Positions 36,742 to 46,721 of a stretch of 64,000 bases of DNA are shown in pieces. The notes below the pieces were generated by a model. That model did not search any database. It worked only from the letters and a program-made list of their open reading frames with translations, and was not told the DNA's origin. The stretch's first letter is position 1; each line of letters begins with the position of its first letter. The stretch is taken from positions 1,791,550 through 1,855,549 of the forward strand of contig NZ_JH597773.1 in assembly GCF_000243335.1 (NCBI RefSeq), in the 5' to 3' direction. The DNA comes from Leptonema illini DSM 21528 (GTDB taxonomy: Bacteria > Spirochaetota > Leptospiria > Leptospirales > Leptonemataceae). A program made the translations under genes and the position numbers.

Positions 36742-37356
36742 ATGAAGAACAAACTCTTTCTCTACTCCATGCACGTGAACGAAAAGCAGCTTCAGGAGTT
36801 AGACAGACTGACGGGAAAAACCGACCGATCAGAGATGCGCATCGCCGCCATCGTGCATGCAACGGATGTTTTTCCCGATGCCGGCGACTGGGTCCCAGGA
36901 GTTCTCGATTCTTTAAGAGCACACGGCTACAATGTTAGAATAAAGGATCTGAATCGCAGCACGGACTTCGACGATTGTGATATCATCTGGATATGCGGCG
37001 GGCATACCTACTATCTGCGCTATATCCTCCAAAACACCGGCGCCGATGATGCGATTGTCAGGGCCGTCGCGCAGGGAAAAGTCTTCGCAGGATGGAGTGC
37101 GGGCGCCGTCGTTGCCGGCCCTACGACGCAGTTTTTCGACTTAATGGGCGATGATCCCGAGCAGGCGCCTGAAGTCGTCGACGACGGCCTGCAGCTAACC
37201 GAATACGTCGTGGTGCCGCATTGCAACAATCCGGCATACAGAGAATCGGCCCTGCTCACCGAAGAGCGACTGAGGGCTTCTGGTTTTAAGACGATTCCGT
37301 TGAACGATGATCAGGTCGTCGTTATAGACGGCTACGATTCGATGCACATAGTATGA
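36742..37356 (+). CDS. Peptidase family S51-like protein
   Basis: 204 residues. The family S51 (dipeptidase E / cyanophycinase) fold is shown by IIWICGGHTYYLRYIL and the nucleophile elbow AGWSAGAVVAG (catalytic Ser near 115), with VVPHCNNPAY giving a candidate His. These serine peptidases cleave Asp-containing dipeptides or cyanophycin-like polymers; substrate here is unknown. Stands alone at the end of the small membrane protein block. Confidence 0.85.
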   Translation: MKNKLFLYSMHVNEKQLQELDRLTGKTDRSEMRIAAIVHATDVFPDAGDWVPGVLDSLRAHGYNVRIKDLNRSTDFDDCDIIWICGGHTYYLRYILQNTGADDAIVRAVAQGKVFAGWSAGAVVAGPTTQFFDLMGDDPEQAPEVVDDGLQLTEYVVVPHCNNPAYRESALLTEERLRASGFKTIPLNDDQVVVIDGYDSMHIV

Positions 37357-37475
37357 CGGATTTAGCATTGTAGAGGCGGCTAACTTTCTCAACGCGAAGT
37401 AGTTGCCGCCACGGCAACCCGGTAAGTACACGTGCATGCAACGGCCACCTCGACTATCGAGGCGGCCAGCAGCCT

Positions 37476-39530
37476 TTATTTCAACTCAAACTCCGGACAG
37501 GCTACCGAATACGGCACTTCCTTTCCGTCAGCACTTTTATAAAACGACGAATGCTTCAGACGATAGATGCCCGGCTTATCTTCGCCTGTCGTTTCCCAGA
37601 CAAGCTCGATACGATCAGGAAGGACCGGCAGCAGGGCCTGCTTGAAATAAAACTTCGTCGCCCAATCGGCGTCGTTATACACGACCTTCCAGGCATTGCC
37701 TTCTTTGCGTTCAACGTCAAAGTAAGACCTCTGCTTCGGATAAGCGATATTCGGATGCAACGCCCGCACATCGCAGCGCACCGTTTCACCGATCTGCACC
37801 GACGTGGGATTCGGAGTCATGACGCCGGCCTCGAAGCTCTCGACGAGGCGGCGGCCCGGTATCTCGGTCTTCTGAACGCTGGCGCTCAGATCTCTCGGCG
37901 CCCTGCCGGGATTGCTCGGCCGGTCGTCACGCAGATCTTTTGCCAGGCGATCGTATTCCTGCTGGAAGAGCGCCAGAGAGAACGGGCCGTGCAGCGTGTG
38001 TCCGCCTTCGTATTGCTGTGTGGAGTATTCTTCGCGTGTGGTGACGTATCCGGCGAAGTCGTTTGTTAACCCTGAAAGAGCGATGTCACGTGCCCGGTCG
38101 CCGAGTACCTTGCGAACGGTATCTTTCATGCGACGGCTTGACATCGTCGTCACCTCGTTCGGCGATACGATGAGAACGAAATCGCCGACGCTGACAAGAC
38201 CGATGGGCAGAATCTGCGATAGCGATGGATGCGGCTTCGTCTCGCCCATCGCAAAAAGCACGGCCTTCGGCCTCTGGCATTCGCGCAGCTCCTCCGTCGG
38301 CGACTGGAGCATATGAGCGGCCAGCCAATCGATATAGAAACGGCGATTCTCGTCCTTCATGCCTTCATGAAAAAGCCAGTGACCGCCGCCTTCTTCGGTG
38401 GAGCCGGCAGCCAGGGCATAGCCGTAGGCTGAAAGGCAGGTACGCTCGTCTTTGCCCGTTCCCGAGAATTCTTTTTTAACGACGGAATTCGGCATATCGA
38501 TGAAAGACTGAGTGAAACGGAGCCCGGCCGGCAACGGACGCAGTTCGTCGCTGAAAAGCAGCCGGCGACTCGCCTCATACTGACGCTCTCCGATGATTTT
38601 CGTGCTCTCGAACATATCCTTACCGGGTCCGGTATTATTCAGATTCAGGTTAGGCGTTACGTCTCCTTCGTTAGCCTGGGCGAAGATGGCGACGAAATCC
38701 TTCTGGCCGCGCTTCAACGCCTCACGTTCTGCAAGATACGACGCATAGCCTTTATTATCAGACGAGATCAGATGGTTGTCGAACGTCATGCTTGTCGGAT
38801 GCACTCCGAACCAGTTGATAACGCCGATCGTTCCCTTCGACGTTTTAACGGAGATCTGCACCATCGTCGTATCGATGTTGGTCGTATAGCGCTTGCGCTC
38901 TTCTTCGGGATTGGCGTTATAGGCGACGAGCGATCGGTTCACTCCGGCCCCTTCGACGGCTGTGCTGCCGATGAGCAGCTGAGCCGGCGCTTTCTTTAAA
39001 TAAGCGTCGCGAATCGAACGCACGATGCCGTCGACGATGACGTTATAGTATTCTGGAAAGAATTTTGTCGTGTAGATGGAATTCTCAATATAATGGAAGA
39101 AGCCTGCCGGTCCGCTATGTGTATGCGATCCGTTGAGTAAAACGTTCGCCATATTGAACCTCGGATCCACCTCTTTCCGGAGGCGCGCCACAACGTCCCG
39201 ATGGATCTCATGCGGGATTCCGCCAAGTTCGCCCGTTACATAAGCCAGAAGCCGACCGCTCTGCGTGTCTTTTATGACGAGAGACCTTGCATACTGTCGC
39301 AGGTGAATGCCCTCGCCCTTCTGGCCTTCCTGGGCGTATCCCCAGAACATGATACCGACGGCCGGGCCTGTTATATCAACCCTGGACATGCCGGCCTCAA
39401 AAGGAAAGGCGTCAGACCCGGTTTCCTGACCGGCCTCTTCAGAATAGCCCGGCGCGGACGCCGACGTTAACAGAATGAATGCAAATACCGTCGCGATGAC
39501 TCTCTTCAACTGACTGCTCCTTAATCGCAT
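37476..39530 (-). CDS. Neutral ceramidase, secreted
   Basis: About 684 residues from the ATG at 39530 (frame open to 39578). A signal peptide (KRVIATVFAFILLTSASAPGYS) precedes the neutral/alkaline ceramidase domain: FEAGMSRVDITGPAVGIMFWGYA, GELGGIPHEI, LLNGSHTHSGPAGFFHY (zinc ligands and the active-site Ser region), INWFGVHPTSM. The C-terminal Ig-like domain is also present. The enzyme cleaves the amide bond of ceramide, giving sphingosine and fatty acid. Since most bacteria lack sphingolipids, it probably acts on host or environmental lipid. Isolated gene. Confidence 0.92.
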   Translation of the reverse strand: MRLRSSQLKRVIATVFAFILLTSASAPGYSEEAGQETGSDAFPFEAGMSRVDITGPAVGIMFWGYAQEGQKGEGIHLRQYARSLVIKDTQSGRLLAYVTGELGGIPHEIHRDVVARLRKEVDPRFNMANVLLNGSHTHSGPAGFFHYIENSIYTTKFFPEYYNVIVDGIVRSIRDAYLKKAPAQLLIGSTAVEGAGVNRSLVAYNANPEEERKRYTTNIDTTMVQISVKTSKGTIGVINWFGVHPTSMTFDNHLISSDNKGYASYLAEREALKRGQKDFVAIFAQANEGDVTPNLNLNNTGPGKDMFESTKIIGERQYEASRRLLFSDELRPLPAGLRFTQSFIDMPNSVVKKEFSGTGKDERTCLSAYGYALAAGSTEEGGGHWLFHEGMKDENRRFYIDWLAAHMLQSPTEELRECQRPKAVLFAMGETKPHPSLSQILPIGLVSVGDFVLIVSPNEVTTMSSRRMKDTVRKVLGDRARDIALSGLTNDFAGYVTTREEYSTQQYEGGHTLHGPFSLALFQQEYDRLAKDLRDDRPSNPGRAPRDLSASVQKTEIPGRRLVESFEAGVMTPNPTSVQIGETVRCDVRALHPNIAYPKQRSYFDVERKEGNAWKVVYNDADWATKFYFKQALLPVLPDRIELVWETTGEDKPGIYRLKHSSFYKSADGKEVPYSVACPEFELK

Positions 39531-39642
39531 CAGGCGATCAAGGAGCGTTCTACCACACCGATTCGCAAAGGCAAGCAAAAACGAGTCAACAAATGCCGAT
39601 TATTGCAGCAAGCTTTCCCGGCCACATGCTTCGGTTGACTGC

Positions 39643-40095
39643 ATGCCGTCGTCTTCTGATCTGTTTTCGATGACCTTCAAAGTCCGGCCTTTCTTTACCT
39701 ATATGATCACCGCAAGCACACTTTTTGCGCTGCTGATGGTTCTCATACAGGATGTCATGATCTTGCAGAGCGATGATAGAAGCATGCTTCCATTTTTTAT
39801 GCTGATGACGGCCGTCTTCCTGTTCGTCTTTGTCTTTCAGCTAAAAAGGCCGCATCGGATTACCATCCATGCCGATCGCATAGAGTTTCGCGGTCTGATC
39901 GGTAGGGCCGAATTCAGGGTCGTCGATATAAAGAAGATTGAAAGACCGACGGCAGGGCGACGCACGCTTAAATTTCACATTGCCGGCGAAACCGTCTCCA
40001 TGCCCGATTTCATCGAAGGCCTTGATGATTTGATGAAGACTCTACGGCAGCGCAATCCGGCCATCGAGTTCGAAGGCATCTCAGTTCCGGAATAA
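39643..40095 (+). CDS. Two-span membrane protein with a PH-like tail
   Basis: 150 residues. Two membrane segments (PFFTYMITASTLFALLMVLI, MLPFFMLMTAVFLFVFVFQL) are followed by a small beta-rich soluble domain with ITIHADRIEFRGLIGRAEFRVVDIKKIERP, resembling bacterial PH-like domains. Function unknown. Lies divergent from the ceramidase gene. Confidence 0.6.
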   Translation: MPSSSDLFSMTFKVRPFFTYMITASTLFALLMVLIQDVMILQSDDRSMLPFFMLMTAVFLFVFVFQLKRPHRITIHADRIEFRGLIGRAEFRVVDIKKIERPTAGRRTLKFHIAGETVSMPDFIEGLDDLMKTLRQRNPAIEFEGISVPE

Positions 40096-40225
40096 CGGCG
40101 GCCCAGGCCTCCCACCATTCAGGTTGAGCAGAAACTCTTCCTGCCACTCAAAGCAGATTCTTCCCTTTTTCGCGTTTTTTTCTCACCCGATGTCGAATCG
40201 GCCAGGCTGAATTCGTCGCCATTTT

Positions 40226-40243
40226 AGAACCAGAGATGGTTCT
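40226..40243 (+). promoter_or_regulatory. Short inverted repeat before the YCII/DGPF gene
   Basis: AGAACC and GGTTCT are separated by six bases, 22 bp before the start codon. It could be an operator or a weak hairpin. Only one copy was seen. Confidence 0.3.
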
Positions 40244-40264
40244 TATCAAACACTGGAGAAAAAC

Positions 40265-40690
40265 ATGAAAGTGATCGTTTTTGTGAAGGCTACGGAAGAG
40301 AGCGAAGCCGGAGAAATGCCCGAAGAGCAACTCTTTGAGGATATGACGAAATTCAACGAAGAGCTGGTCAAGGCGGGCATCATGCTTGCCGGCGAAGGAC
40401 TGAAGCCAAGCTCTGAGGGGGCCCGCGTGGTCTTTTCAGGCAAACAGCGCAAGGTCATCGACGGTCCGTTTGCCGAGACGAAAGAGCTTGTAGCCGGGTT
40501 CTGGATCTGGCAGGTGAAGTCGCTTGAAGAGGCCATCGAATGGGTGAAGCGCTGTCCGAACCCGATGAAAGGCGAATCCATCATCGAAATCAGGCCGGTC
40601 TTTGAAGACGAAGATTTCGGAGAAGCGCTCACGCCCGAGCTGCGCGAAAGGCAGGATCGTCTTCGCGAGGCGACCGAATCGCGGCAATGA
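40265..40690 (+). CDS. YCII/DGPF-domain protein
   Basis: 141 residues. DGPFAETKELVAGFWIWQVKS is the DGPF motif of the YCII-related family (SCO3807-type), with the ferredoxin-like fold pattern MKVIVFVKATEESEAGEMPEE at the start. Such proteins are often paired with ECF sigma factors, but none is adjacent here. TGGAG lies before the ATG. Biochemical activity is not established. Confidence 0.88.
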   Translation: MKVIVFVKATEESEAGEMPEEQLFEDMTKFNEELVKAGIMLAGEGLKPSSEGARVVFSGKQRKVIDGPFAETKELVAGFWIWQVKSLEEAIEWVKRCPNPMKGESIIEIRPVFEDEDFGEALTPELRERQDRLREATESRQ

Positions 40691-40835
40691 GCGATCGTGC
40701 GCGACGCAGGAATTCGAAAAGGCCGCTCAGTTAACGGAGAATATGCGGGAACGCTCGCTTCTATCAAAAAGAGCCGGCGACTGTTCGCTCAGAGTTGCAA
40801 AGGGATAAAGCGCAAACGCTAAAGCTTAACGTCCG

Positions 40836-43034
40836 CTATTCGACGTCCACAATCATCAGAGTCATGTCGTCAGATCGGCTGCCATTGGAACGGTATCCGC
40901 TTACCGAGACCAGGATCTCTTCCAGCTGTTCGTCAGCGGGCTTCCTGGCGCCGGACTGCATCAGGGCATAGAGTCGTTCTTCGCCAAACGCCTCGCCGCT
41001 TTCGTCAGACGCATCCATCAATCCGTCGGTAAACAGGAATAGTCGATCCCCGGGATGCAGCTCGGTCGATTGCGATTGATAGACGCCAATAAGCGCACTG
41101 CCGAGGACGACTCCGCGCGATTCAAGAATATGTAGATCTTTAGAGCTTCGAACAATGACAGGCGGTATGTGGCCGCAACCCGTATAGTGGAGACGACGAG
41201 AGTCTCGATCAATAATGCCTACAAAGGCGGTGAAATAAAGCCCCGTTTCGGCCAGGGCCGGTGCAAGCTCTTCGCCCAGGGCCGAGCAGATCTCGGCCGT
41301 CGAACGACCATCGACAAACTGTCGGTCGATTTCGGTTTTGATCATAGACGTAAGCAGTGCGGCCGGCATCCCATGGCCCGAAACGTCGATGATGGCAACG
41401 CCATAGCGTCGGTCGCTTAACGGTCGAGCATAATAAAAGTCGCCGCTCACCTCCATCATGGGAATCATGCGAGCGGCAAGTCGAAGCCCGGGCGGCTCCT
41501 GAACCGCAGGCGGAAGAATGGACTTCTGAACGACGCTGGCAAGACGAAGCTCAAACGTCATCTGATCGGTACGTCGCTGTAGCTTCGCCGTACGATCTGC
41601 GACGAGCCCTTCAAGATGGTCTTTCAACTCGTTTAGATCCTGATACAGAGATGCATTGGAAAGAGCGATCGCTCCTGCCGCCTTTACATGCTCGATAAAA
41701 GCGATCTCATCGCGATGAAGTACCTTCCCGTTCGCTTTACCTCCAAATACAAGAAGGCCTTGAAGAACGCCGTTCTGCATGAGAGGTACCATAGAGCTCG
41801 CCTTCGTTTTCTCAAATAGATCCAACAGGTCGCTTCGTATGAGCGCATAGTAGGGATCGATCTCAACCGTGGCACGATCGCAGAGATGATCGGCGCCAAG
41901 GAACCAGTCGTGTACGTCGTCATTCACCTCGACTTCCGCTTGCTGGATTCCATGAAAGCGATTGCTGCCTTTTTCGCGAATCAACAGGTCGGCCCATGCA
42001 AGGCCGATCGCTCTTTCAATCGCCGATAAAAACTCCTGTCGCATCATCGACGTGGACCTGAGAAGAAGTATCTGATTCACAAGACGGCTTTCGGCTTTCT
42101 GTAAATTGTAGGCATGTCGGTGAAAAAGCCGATCGATCATGGGCTGAATCCGGCGCACGAAAACAAAGTTTGCGTAAAACCAGGCCATGCCGAGCAGGAT
42201 GATCTCAGTCGTATTCAAATGAGCGAGATACTCACGAAACAGGATCAGACCGATACCGTTTGGAATACCGATGAGCAGCGACGTTACGATCCACATCACC
42301 GTGAGCGAGAAGAGACTTTCGACCTCCATCAATCGATGCTTGAGGATGCCGTAGGCCATGATACTCATGGCAATAAACGTCAGGTTGCCCAGAGGATACA
42401 CGTCGATGCCATATAGAGGCAGCACGTTTACAAGATTGAGCAACGCTCCCGTAATCAGAGCAAGAAGTATGTATTGTATTTTAAGGCGACGCAGGCGCTC
42501 CGTCTTCTGCTTCAAATGGAGCGCGACGAGGACAATGGCATAGACGGTGCCAGACGCAGAATAAAGGCCAAACAGACCAAAGCAGGGCCCTCCTGAGGCG
42601 ATCACGCCCCAGGAATACTCTAAAAGGCCGGTATAAAAACACGGCAACTGCGCCAGAACAGACGAGAGGACGCTCATGACGAAAAAGGCAACCTCTAAGA
42701 GGCGGCGACGCAGCCTTAGGATTCTGTGAAAGAGCAGTATATTGAAAAACGGCAGAAAGGCGTAGAGAGAGGTCATCCAGCGATCGCTCGATAGCATCAC
42801 CTCACGATTCACCGGAAGATAATGGACCACATACGAACCTGGCAGAGCGGTCCAGAGCAGGCAGACGATCCCAAAAAGAGTGCTTTCTTCGGCCCCTCGT
42901 CCCCTGATAAACGAGAGAAAGGCGATCAGCAGGCCGGAAAGCACTGAAAGCCACGGCGGAATGGCGTATATATTCAGCTCAAAAACCGGCATACTTGTTA
43001 CGAATCCTGAGATCTCGTAGCTTTGACCACCCAT
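40836..43034 (-). CDS. Membrane sensor with GAF-like and SpoIIE/PP2C phosphatase domains
   Basis: 732 residues in three parts. Residues 15-310 have about eight membrane segments, like the histidine-kinase N-terminal 7TM type. A GAF-like domain follows (about 330-480), then a coiled coil, and a SpoIIE-type PP2C phosphatase: EVSGDFYYA, VAIIDVSGHGMPAALLTSM, YTGCGHIPPVIV, FLFTDGLMDA, SDDMTLMIVD (metal-binding Asp residues). It probably dephosphorylates an anti-sigma-factor antagonist in response to a membrane or small-molecule signal. No antagonist or kinase gene is adjacent. Confidence 0.93.
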   Translation of the reverse strand: MGGQSYEISGFVTSMPVFELNIYAIPPWLSVLSGLLIAFLSFIRGRGAEESTLFGIVCLLWTALPGSYVVHYLPVNREVMLSSDRWMTSLYAFLPFFNILLFHRILRLRRRLLEVAFFVMSVLSSVLAQLPCFYTGLLEYSWGVIASGGPCFGLFGLYSASGTVYAIVLVALHLKQKTERLRRLKIQYILLALITGALLNLVNVLPLYGIDVYPLGNLTFIAMSIMAYGILKHRLMEVESLFSLTVMWIVTSLLIGIPNGIGLILFREYLAHLNTTEIILLGMAWFYANFVFVRRIQPMIDRLFHRHAYNLQKAESRLVNQILLLRSTSMMRQEFLSAIERAIGLAWADLLIREKGSNRFHGIQQAEVEVNDDVHDWFLGADHLCDRATVEIDPYYALIRSDLLDLFEKTKASSMVPLMQNGVLQGLLVFGGKANGKVLHRDEIAFIEHVKAAGAIALSNASLYQDLNELKDHLEGLVADRTAKLQRRTDQMTFELRLASVVQKSILPPAVQEPPGLRLAARMIPMMEVSGDFYYARPLSDRRYGVAIIDVSGHGMPAALLTSMIKTEIDRQFVDGRSTAEICSALGEELAPALAETGLYFTAFVGIIDRDSRRLHYTGCGHIPPVIVRSSKDLHILESRGVVLGSALIGVYQSQSTELHPGDRLFLFTDGLMDASDESGEAFGEERLYALMQSGARKPADEQLEEILVSVSGYRSNGSRSDDMTLMIVDVE

Positions 43035-43274
43035 TCCGTCAAGAACGAAGATTCCGATTTAGCTGAATCATTATTCAGTTAAAAGGCCTCGAAGAAATAC
43101 GGGTCCAATCAGACGTCCATGCCGGATTCATCCCTGAAACACCATGTAAGCGGCGACCGTACGCATACACCAGGGGGGTAATTTTCACTCGACGCCACAG
43201 GGCCTCTGAAAAAAGTGGCTTGTGCGGCGCACAATTCCGATAATGCGACGCACAAATCCACTCAGGAGGCGACC

Positions 43275-43919
43275 GTGAACAAGAACGGAAGACGCACTCT
43301 GAAACGCGGCATCCTCACACTGACCGGCCTGACCGCTGCCGGTATGATGGATATGCCCGAGCCGGCCAGGCTCACCGATCCGGACCAATGGTTTTCTAAA
43401 GAGCAAACGCTCGCGCATCCGGACCATGACCTTCTCGTTACGCATATTCGCGCAATGAACCCGAAGATCGAGCCAGGAGAAGACGAACGCCTGGCCCGCA
43501 TTATTCTGAAAGAATCTGCAATGCTGCGCGTTCCGGCGACGGCTCGCATCGACGGACAGCCCGTCGATCCGGTGCTTTTTGTAACGGCCGTCATCGAAAC
43601 CGAATCCAGCTTTGACCGTAAGGCCGTTTCCAGCGCCGACGCTCGCGGCTATATGCAGGTCATGCCGGCGACGCTTCTGTGGATTCGCGACCGATCGCAG
43701 ATGGCCGTTGATCCGGCCGACATCCACGAAACCGAAGTGAATCTGATGCTGGGCGTTCACTATCTGAGCTTTCTCTTCGACGAATTTCAGGACCCTGCCC
43801 TTGTCGCCCTGGCCTATAATGCAGGACCAGGCAATCTGCGCCGCGGTTTTTACGATCCGCGATACTGGATGAAGGTGCAGCGGTTCTACAGAACATTGAA
43901 GAAGAAAAAAGCGAGTTGA
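43275..43919 (+). CDS. Lytic transglycosylase (SLT domain)
   Basis: 214 residues from a GTG at 43275 with AGGAGG at ideal spacing; the longer frame from 43215 has no site. The SLT domain carries the catalytic Glu in VIETESSFDRKAVS, then ARGYMQVMPATLLWIR, and the closing ALAYNAGPGNLRRG. The N-terminal part (TLKRGILTLTGLTAAG) may be a weak membrane signal. The enzyme cleaves peptidoglycan glycan strands. It runs toward a carboxypeptidase gene 32 bp further on. Confidence 0.9.
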   Translation: MNKNGRRTLKRGILTLTGLTAAGMMDMPEPARLTDPDQWFSKEQTLAHPDHDLLVTHIRAMNPKIEPGEDERLARIILKESAMLRVPATARIDGQPVDPVLFVTAVIETESSFDRKAVSSADARGYMQVMPATLLWIRDRSQMAVDPADIHETEVNLMLGVHYLSFLFDEFQDPALVALAYNAGPGNLRRGFYDPRYWMKVQRFYRTLKKKKAS

Positions 43920-43951
43920 TCGAGAACGCCCATCCGTCGCTCTGAGCACGG

Positions 43952-45463
43952 ATGTCTTCGGTTCACAGTCGCCTGCTTTTTCCTTTACTGTTCGCCCTGC
44001 TGCTTGCGAATTCCTGTCGCAGCGGCATGCGCGAAGATTCGGAGCGCGGAGAGCCGACCATCCACTGGTGGGGCGTCTATTCTTTCTATGAAGTCCCTTT
44101 TGCTGGCGAAGAGCAGTTTCGCGCCGAATACGGAGCCCTGGAGCCCATCGCGCGCGGTAGCAGAGGACCGATCTATCGCGTGCCGGCCGCGAAGACCGAG
44201 TGGCTTGAAGAAAACGGATACAGGCGCATCAACGACGTTCCGTTTCGCTATGTAGACCCCGACATCGATCGACGACGCGAATCCGACGATCCGGCCGTGT
44301 GGTTCTCGGGCTACAAGGACCGCGAAACCGTCGAGAAGATACTGTTATACTTCGAGAAGAGTCGTCCCGATCTCTGCCGGCGTTATGTTATCGGCAAATC
44401 GGTCCGGAATCGGCCCATTGAAGCGCTGCGTATATCAAAGAACCCCGAGGTCGACGAAGACGAGCCGTCGCTGATGTTTAACGGCGCCCACCACGGGAAC
44501 GAACTTCTTTCTATAGATTACGTACTCGATATGGCCGCTCTGCTGCTCGATGTGCCCGGCGTTCCCGTCAGCGCCGCTCTTCGCGCCCGCTTCGCGGGAT
44601 TTACGCCCGAAGAGCGACGCCGCATTCTCGAATCCTTCGAGGTATGGATCGTTCCTGTAGTTAATCCCGACGGCCTCGACGATTACTGGAATCGCAGCAT
44701 CCATGCGGGGCGCAAGAATGCGCGCGGAGTCGATCTGAATCGCAATTATCCGTTCTACTGGGGAACGGGTCAGACCGGAGCGTCCGGCAATTCAGCGGAT
44801 GTACACGACTATCGCGGACCGTCGGCCGGATCAGAGCCTGAGACCAGGGTCATGATGGATTTCGCAGAACGGGAGCGCTTTACCGTCGTTTTCTCATACC
44901 ATACCTTCGCCACACGGGTTCTTTTTCCGTATACGATCGACGGCGTCATGAATCCATGGCCCGATCGAGCATGGTTTTATGCGCGAAGCTGGGCCGGTTC
45001 GGGGGAGTCTTTTCGCAGGGAACGCCAGTATGAGGCGGCGCGAAAGCTCTATTCGGTCGATGGAACGGACCAGGACTGGCTCTTTTTCAAGTATGGCACG
45101 CTTGCCTATATCGTCGAAGGATCGATGAATAGCCCTGTTTATTCAGAGGGCCTGCGCAGCATTGCAGGAATGCGCCCGATCTGGAAAGCCGCTCTGTTAC
45201 AGATGGCTGCCGGTCCTCGTCTCGAACTCAAGGTGGTCGATGCATCGGGATATCCGATCCGCGGCGCCGAAATAAGGCTTCTCGATGAGGTGCGCTTCGA
45301 AAACGAACGCTGGACGGTACATCCGCAAACGGGACGATTTGACCTGCTGCCAGGCCCTCTTGAGCAGCTTCATCTGGAGATCGCAGCCGACGGCTATCAA
45401 ACGGCGCGAAAAAAGATACTGTGCAAGAATATCTGTAAAGAGAAATTTTATTTGACCCGGTAG
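43952..45463 (+). CDS. Zinc carboxypeptidase (M14) lipoprotein
   Basis: 503 residues. A signal peptide with lipobox (LLFPLLFALLLANSC) makes it a likely lipoprotein. The M14 domain shows HHGNE (HxxE zinc ligands), VPVVNPDGLDDYW, the substrate-binding DLNRNYPFYWG, YHTFATRVLFPY (third zinc ligand) and the catalytic Glu in YIVEGSMNSPVY. A C-terminal beta domain resembles the carboxypeptidase regulatory domain (KVVDASGYPIRGAEIRLLD). It probably trims peptides or peptidoglycan stems outside the cytoplasm. Confidence 0.92.
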   Translation: MSSVHSRLLFPLLFALLLANSCRSGMREDSERGEPTIHWWGVYSFYEVPFAGEEQFRAEYGALEPIARGSRGPIYRVPAAKTEWLEENGYRRINDVPFRYVDPDIDRRRESDDPAVWFSGYKDRETVEKILLYFEKSRPDLCRRYVIGKSVRNRPIEALRISKNPEVDEDEPSLMFNGAHHGNELLSIDYVLDMAALLLDVPGVPVSAALRARFAGFTPEERRRILESFEVWIVPVVNPDGLDDYWNRSIHAGRKNARGVDLNRNYPFYWGTGQTGASGNSADVHDYRGPSAGSEPETRVMMDFAERERFTVVFSYHTFATRVLFPYTIDGVMNPWPDRAWFYARSWAGSGESFRRERQYEAARKLYSVDGTDQDWLFFKYGTLAYIVEGSMNSPVYSEGLRSIAGMRPIWKAALLQMAAGPRLELKVVDASGYPIRGAEIRLLDEVRFENERWTVHPQTGRFDLLPGPLEQLHLEIAADGYQTARKKILCKNICKEKFYLTR

Positions 45464-45486
45464 AAAAACTAAAAAGGATTCTTATC

Positions 45487-46107
45487 ATGCAACGAGCCCG
45501 CCTGGTAAAACAGGACATTCCGAACGATATTTACGAGGAATTCCTCACCGCCACAGAACTGGGCGTCGATTGCGAGATGATGGGATTGAATCCGCATCGC
45601 GACAGGCTGTGTCTGATTCAGGTGGCGCGCGAAAACGGCTCCTGCGCACTTGTGCAGGTCGACGAGGCGAATCCTCCAGCTCTTCTGAAGCAGCTTTTTG
45701 AGAGCGAAAAGATTACGAAGATCTTCCATTATGCGCGGGCTGACTGCGCTTTTTTACAGATACGACTTCGTATTCAGGTGAAGAACCTCTACTGCACGAA
45801 ACTGGCCTCGCGCATGGCGCGCACCTATACAGATCGACACGGTCTGAAAGAACTCGTAAAAGAATTCACCGGCGACAACCTCGATAAATCGATCACAAGT
45901 ACCGACTGGGGCCGCCCCGAGCTCACCGACGATCAGATGCTGTATGCGCAGAGCGACGTCATCTATCTCTTTCATCTGCGCCGTGTATTGAACGGAATGC
46001 TGCAGCGCGAAAAGCGCGACGACATCTTTGCAAGGGCCCTTCAATTCCTGCCCGACCGCATCGAGATGGACGTTCGCGGCTTCGGCGACGACGTCTTCAA
46101 TCATTGA
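45487..46107 (+). CDS. RNase D-like 3'-5' exonuclease
   Basis: 206 residues, exonuclease domain only (no HRDC). DEDDy catalytic residues are visible: LGVDCEMMG (Asp, Glu), FHYARADCAFLQ (Asp) and MLYAQSDVIYL (Tyr, Asp). The short form resembles ribonuclease D-like proteins of Alphaproteobacteria and spirochaetes. AAGGA lies before the ATG. Probably an RNA 3'-end trimming enzyme. Confidence 0.9.
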   Translation: MQRARLVKQDIPNDIYEEFLTATELGVDCEMMGLNPHRDRLCLIQVARENGSCALVQVDEANPPALLKQLFESEKITKIFHYARADCAFLQIRLRIQVKNLYCTKLASRMARTYTDRHGLKELVKEFTGDNLDKSITSTDWGRPELTDDQMLYAQSDVIYLFHLRRVLNGMLQREKRDDIFARALQFLPDRIEMDVRGFGDDVFNH

Positions 46108-46169
46108 GCTTTCGGGCGAACCGTTCCGCGAACTATCGGCGGCTTTCGAGACAGAACAGATTCAGGCCA

Positions 46170-46643
46170 TTATTCAGACGGTAGCGACAGGATGGCGCAG
46201 TTAGTCGTCGCCGTAGCGATCAACTTTCCCTTCTGATTCCTGGCCTCGGCCGACATATGCATCGTCGCGAAGCCTTTGCCGACGAGATGGGCCTGGATGG
46301 TAAGCACGTCGCCGACCATGATCGGGCGAATGTAGTTCGTCGTCAGGTCGAGCGTAACGGCCGGCTTCTTTGCGATGAGATAGCTGAGCGGTCCGAGAAC
46401 GTTGTCAAAGGCCGCCGTGATAAAACCTCCCTGCATGGCTCCTGTTGGATTGGCGAAGTGCGCCTGAACGGGAAAGCTCACGGTTAACGATTTATTCCTC
46501 ACGTAGTCGACGTACTTCCCCTTCATTTCAATAAAACAGGGAGGAGGAAGCGTGATCTGCATGCGTGCGGGCTTCTGAAACTTCGCAAAGTCTTCTTGCA
46601 GCATCTTTTCGAGCGTTTCTTCTGACATCGATTGTTCTGACAT
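46170..46643 (-). CDS. PaaI-type thioesterase (hotdog fold)
   Basis: 157 residues; the hotdog core has NPTGAMQGGFITAAFDNVLGPLSYL and TLDLTTNYIRPIMVGDVLTIQAHLVGKG, typical of PaaI/DUF4442-type acyl-CoA thioesterases. AAGGAA precedes the ATG. It follows the enoyl-CoA hydratase-like gene in the same direction with a 78-bp gap, which fits a role in acyl-CoA turnover. Confidence 0.88.
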   Translation of the reverse strand: MSEQSMSEETLEKMLQEDFAKFQKPARMQITLPPPCFIEMKGKYVDYVRNKSLTVSFPVQAHFANPTGAMQGGFITAAFDNVLGPLSYLIAKKPAVTLDLTTNYIRPIMVGDVLTIQAHLVGKGFATMHMSAEARNQKGKLIATATTNCAILSLPSE

Positions 46644-46721
46644 ATATTCCTTCTCTGCGCTAATGGCGTTATCCGCCTCTTACAGGTCGCTGAACCTGCT
46701 TCATGGCAACGCTTTGCGCGC

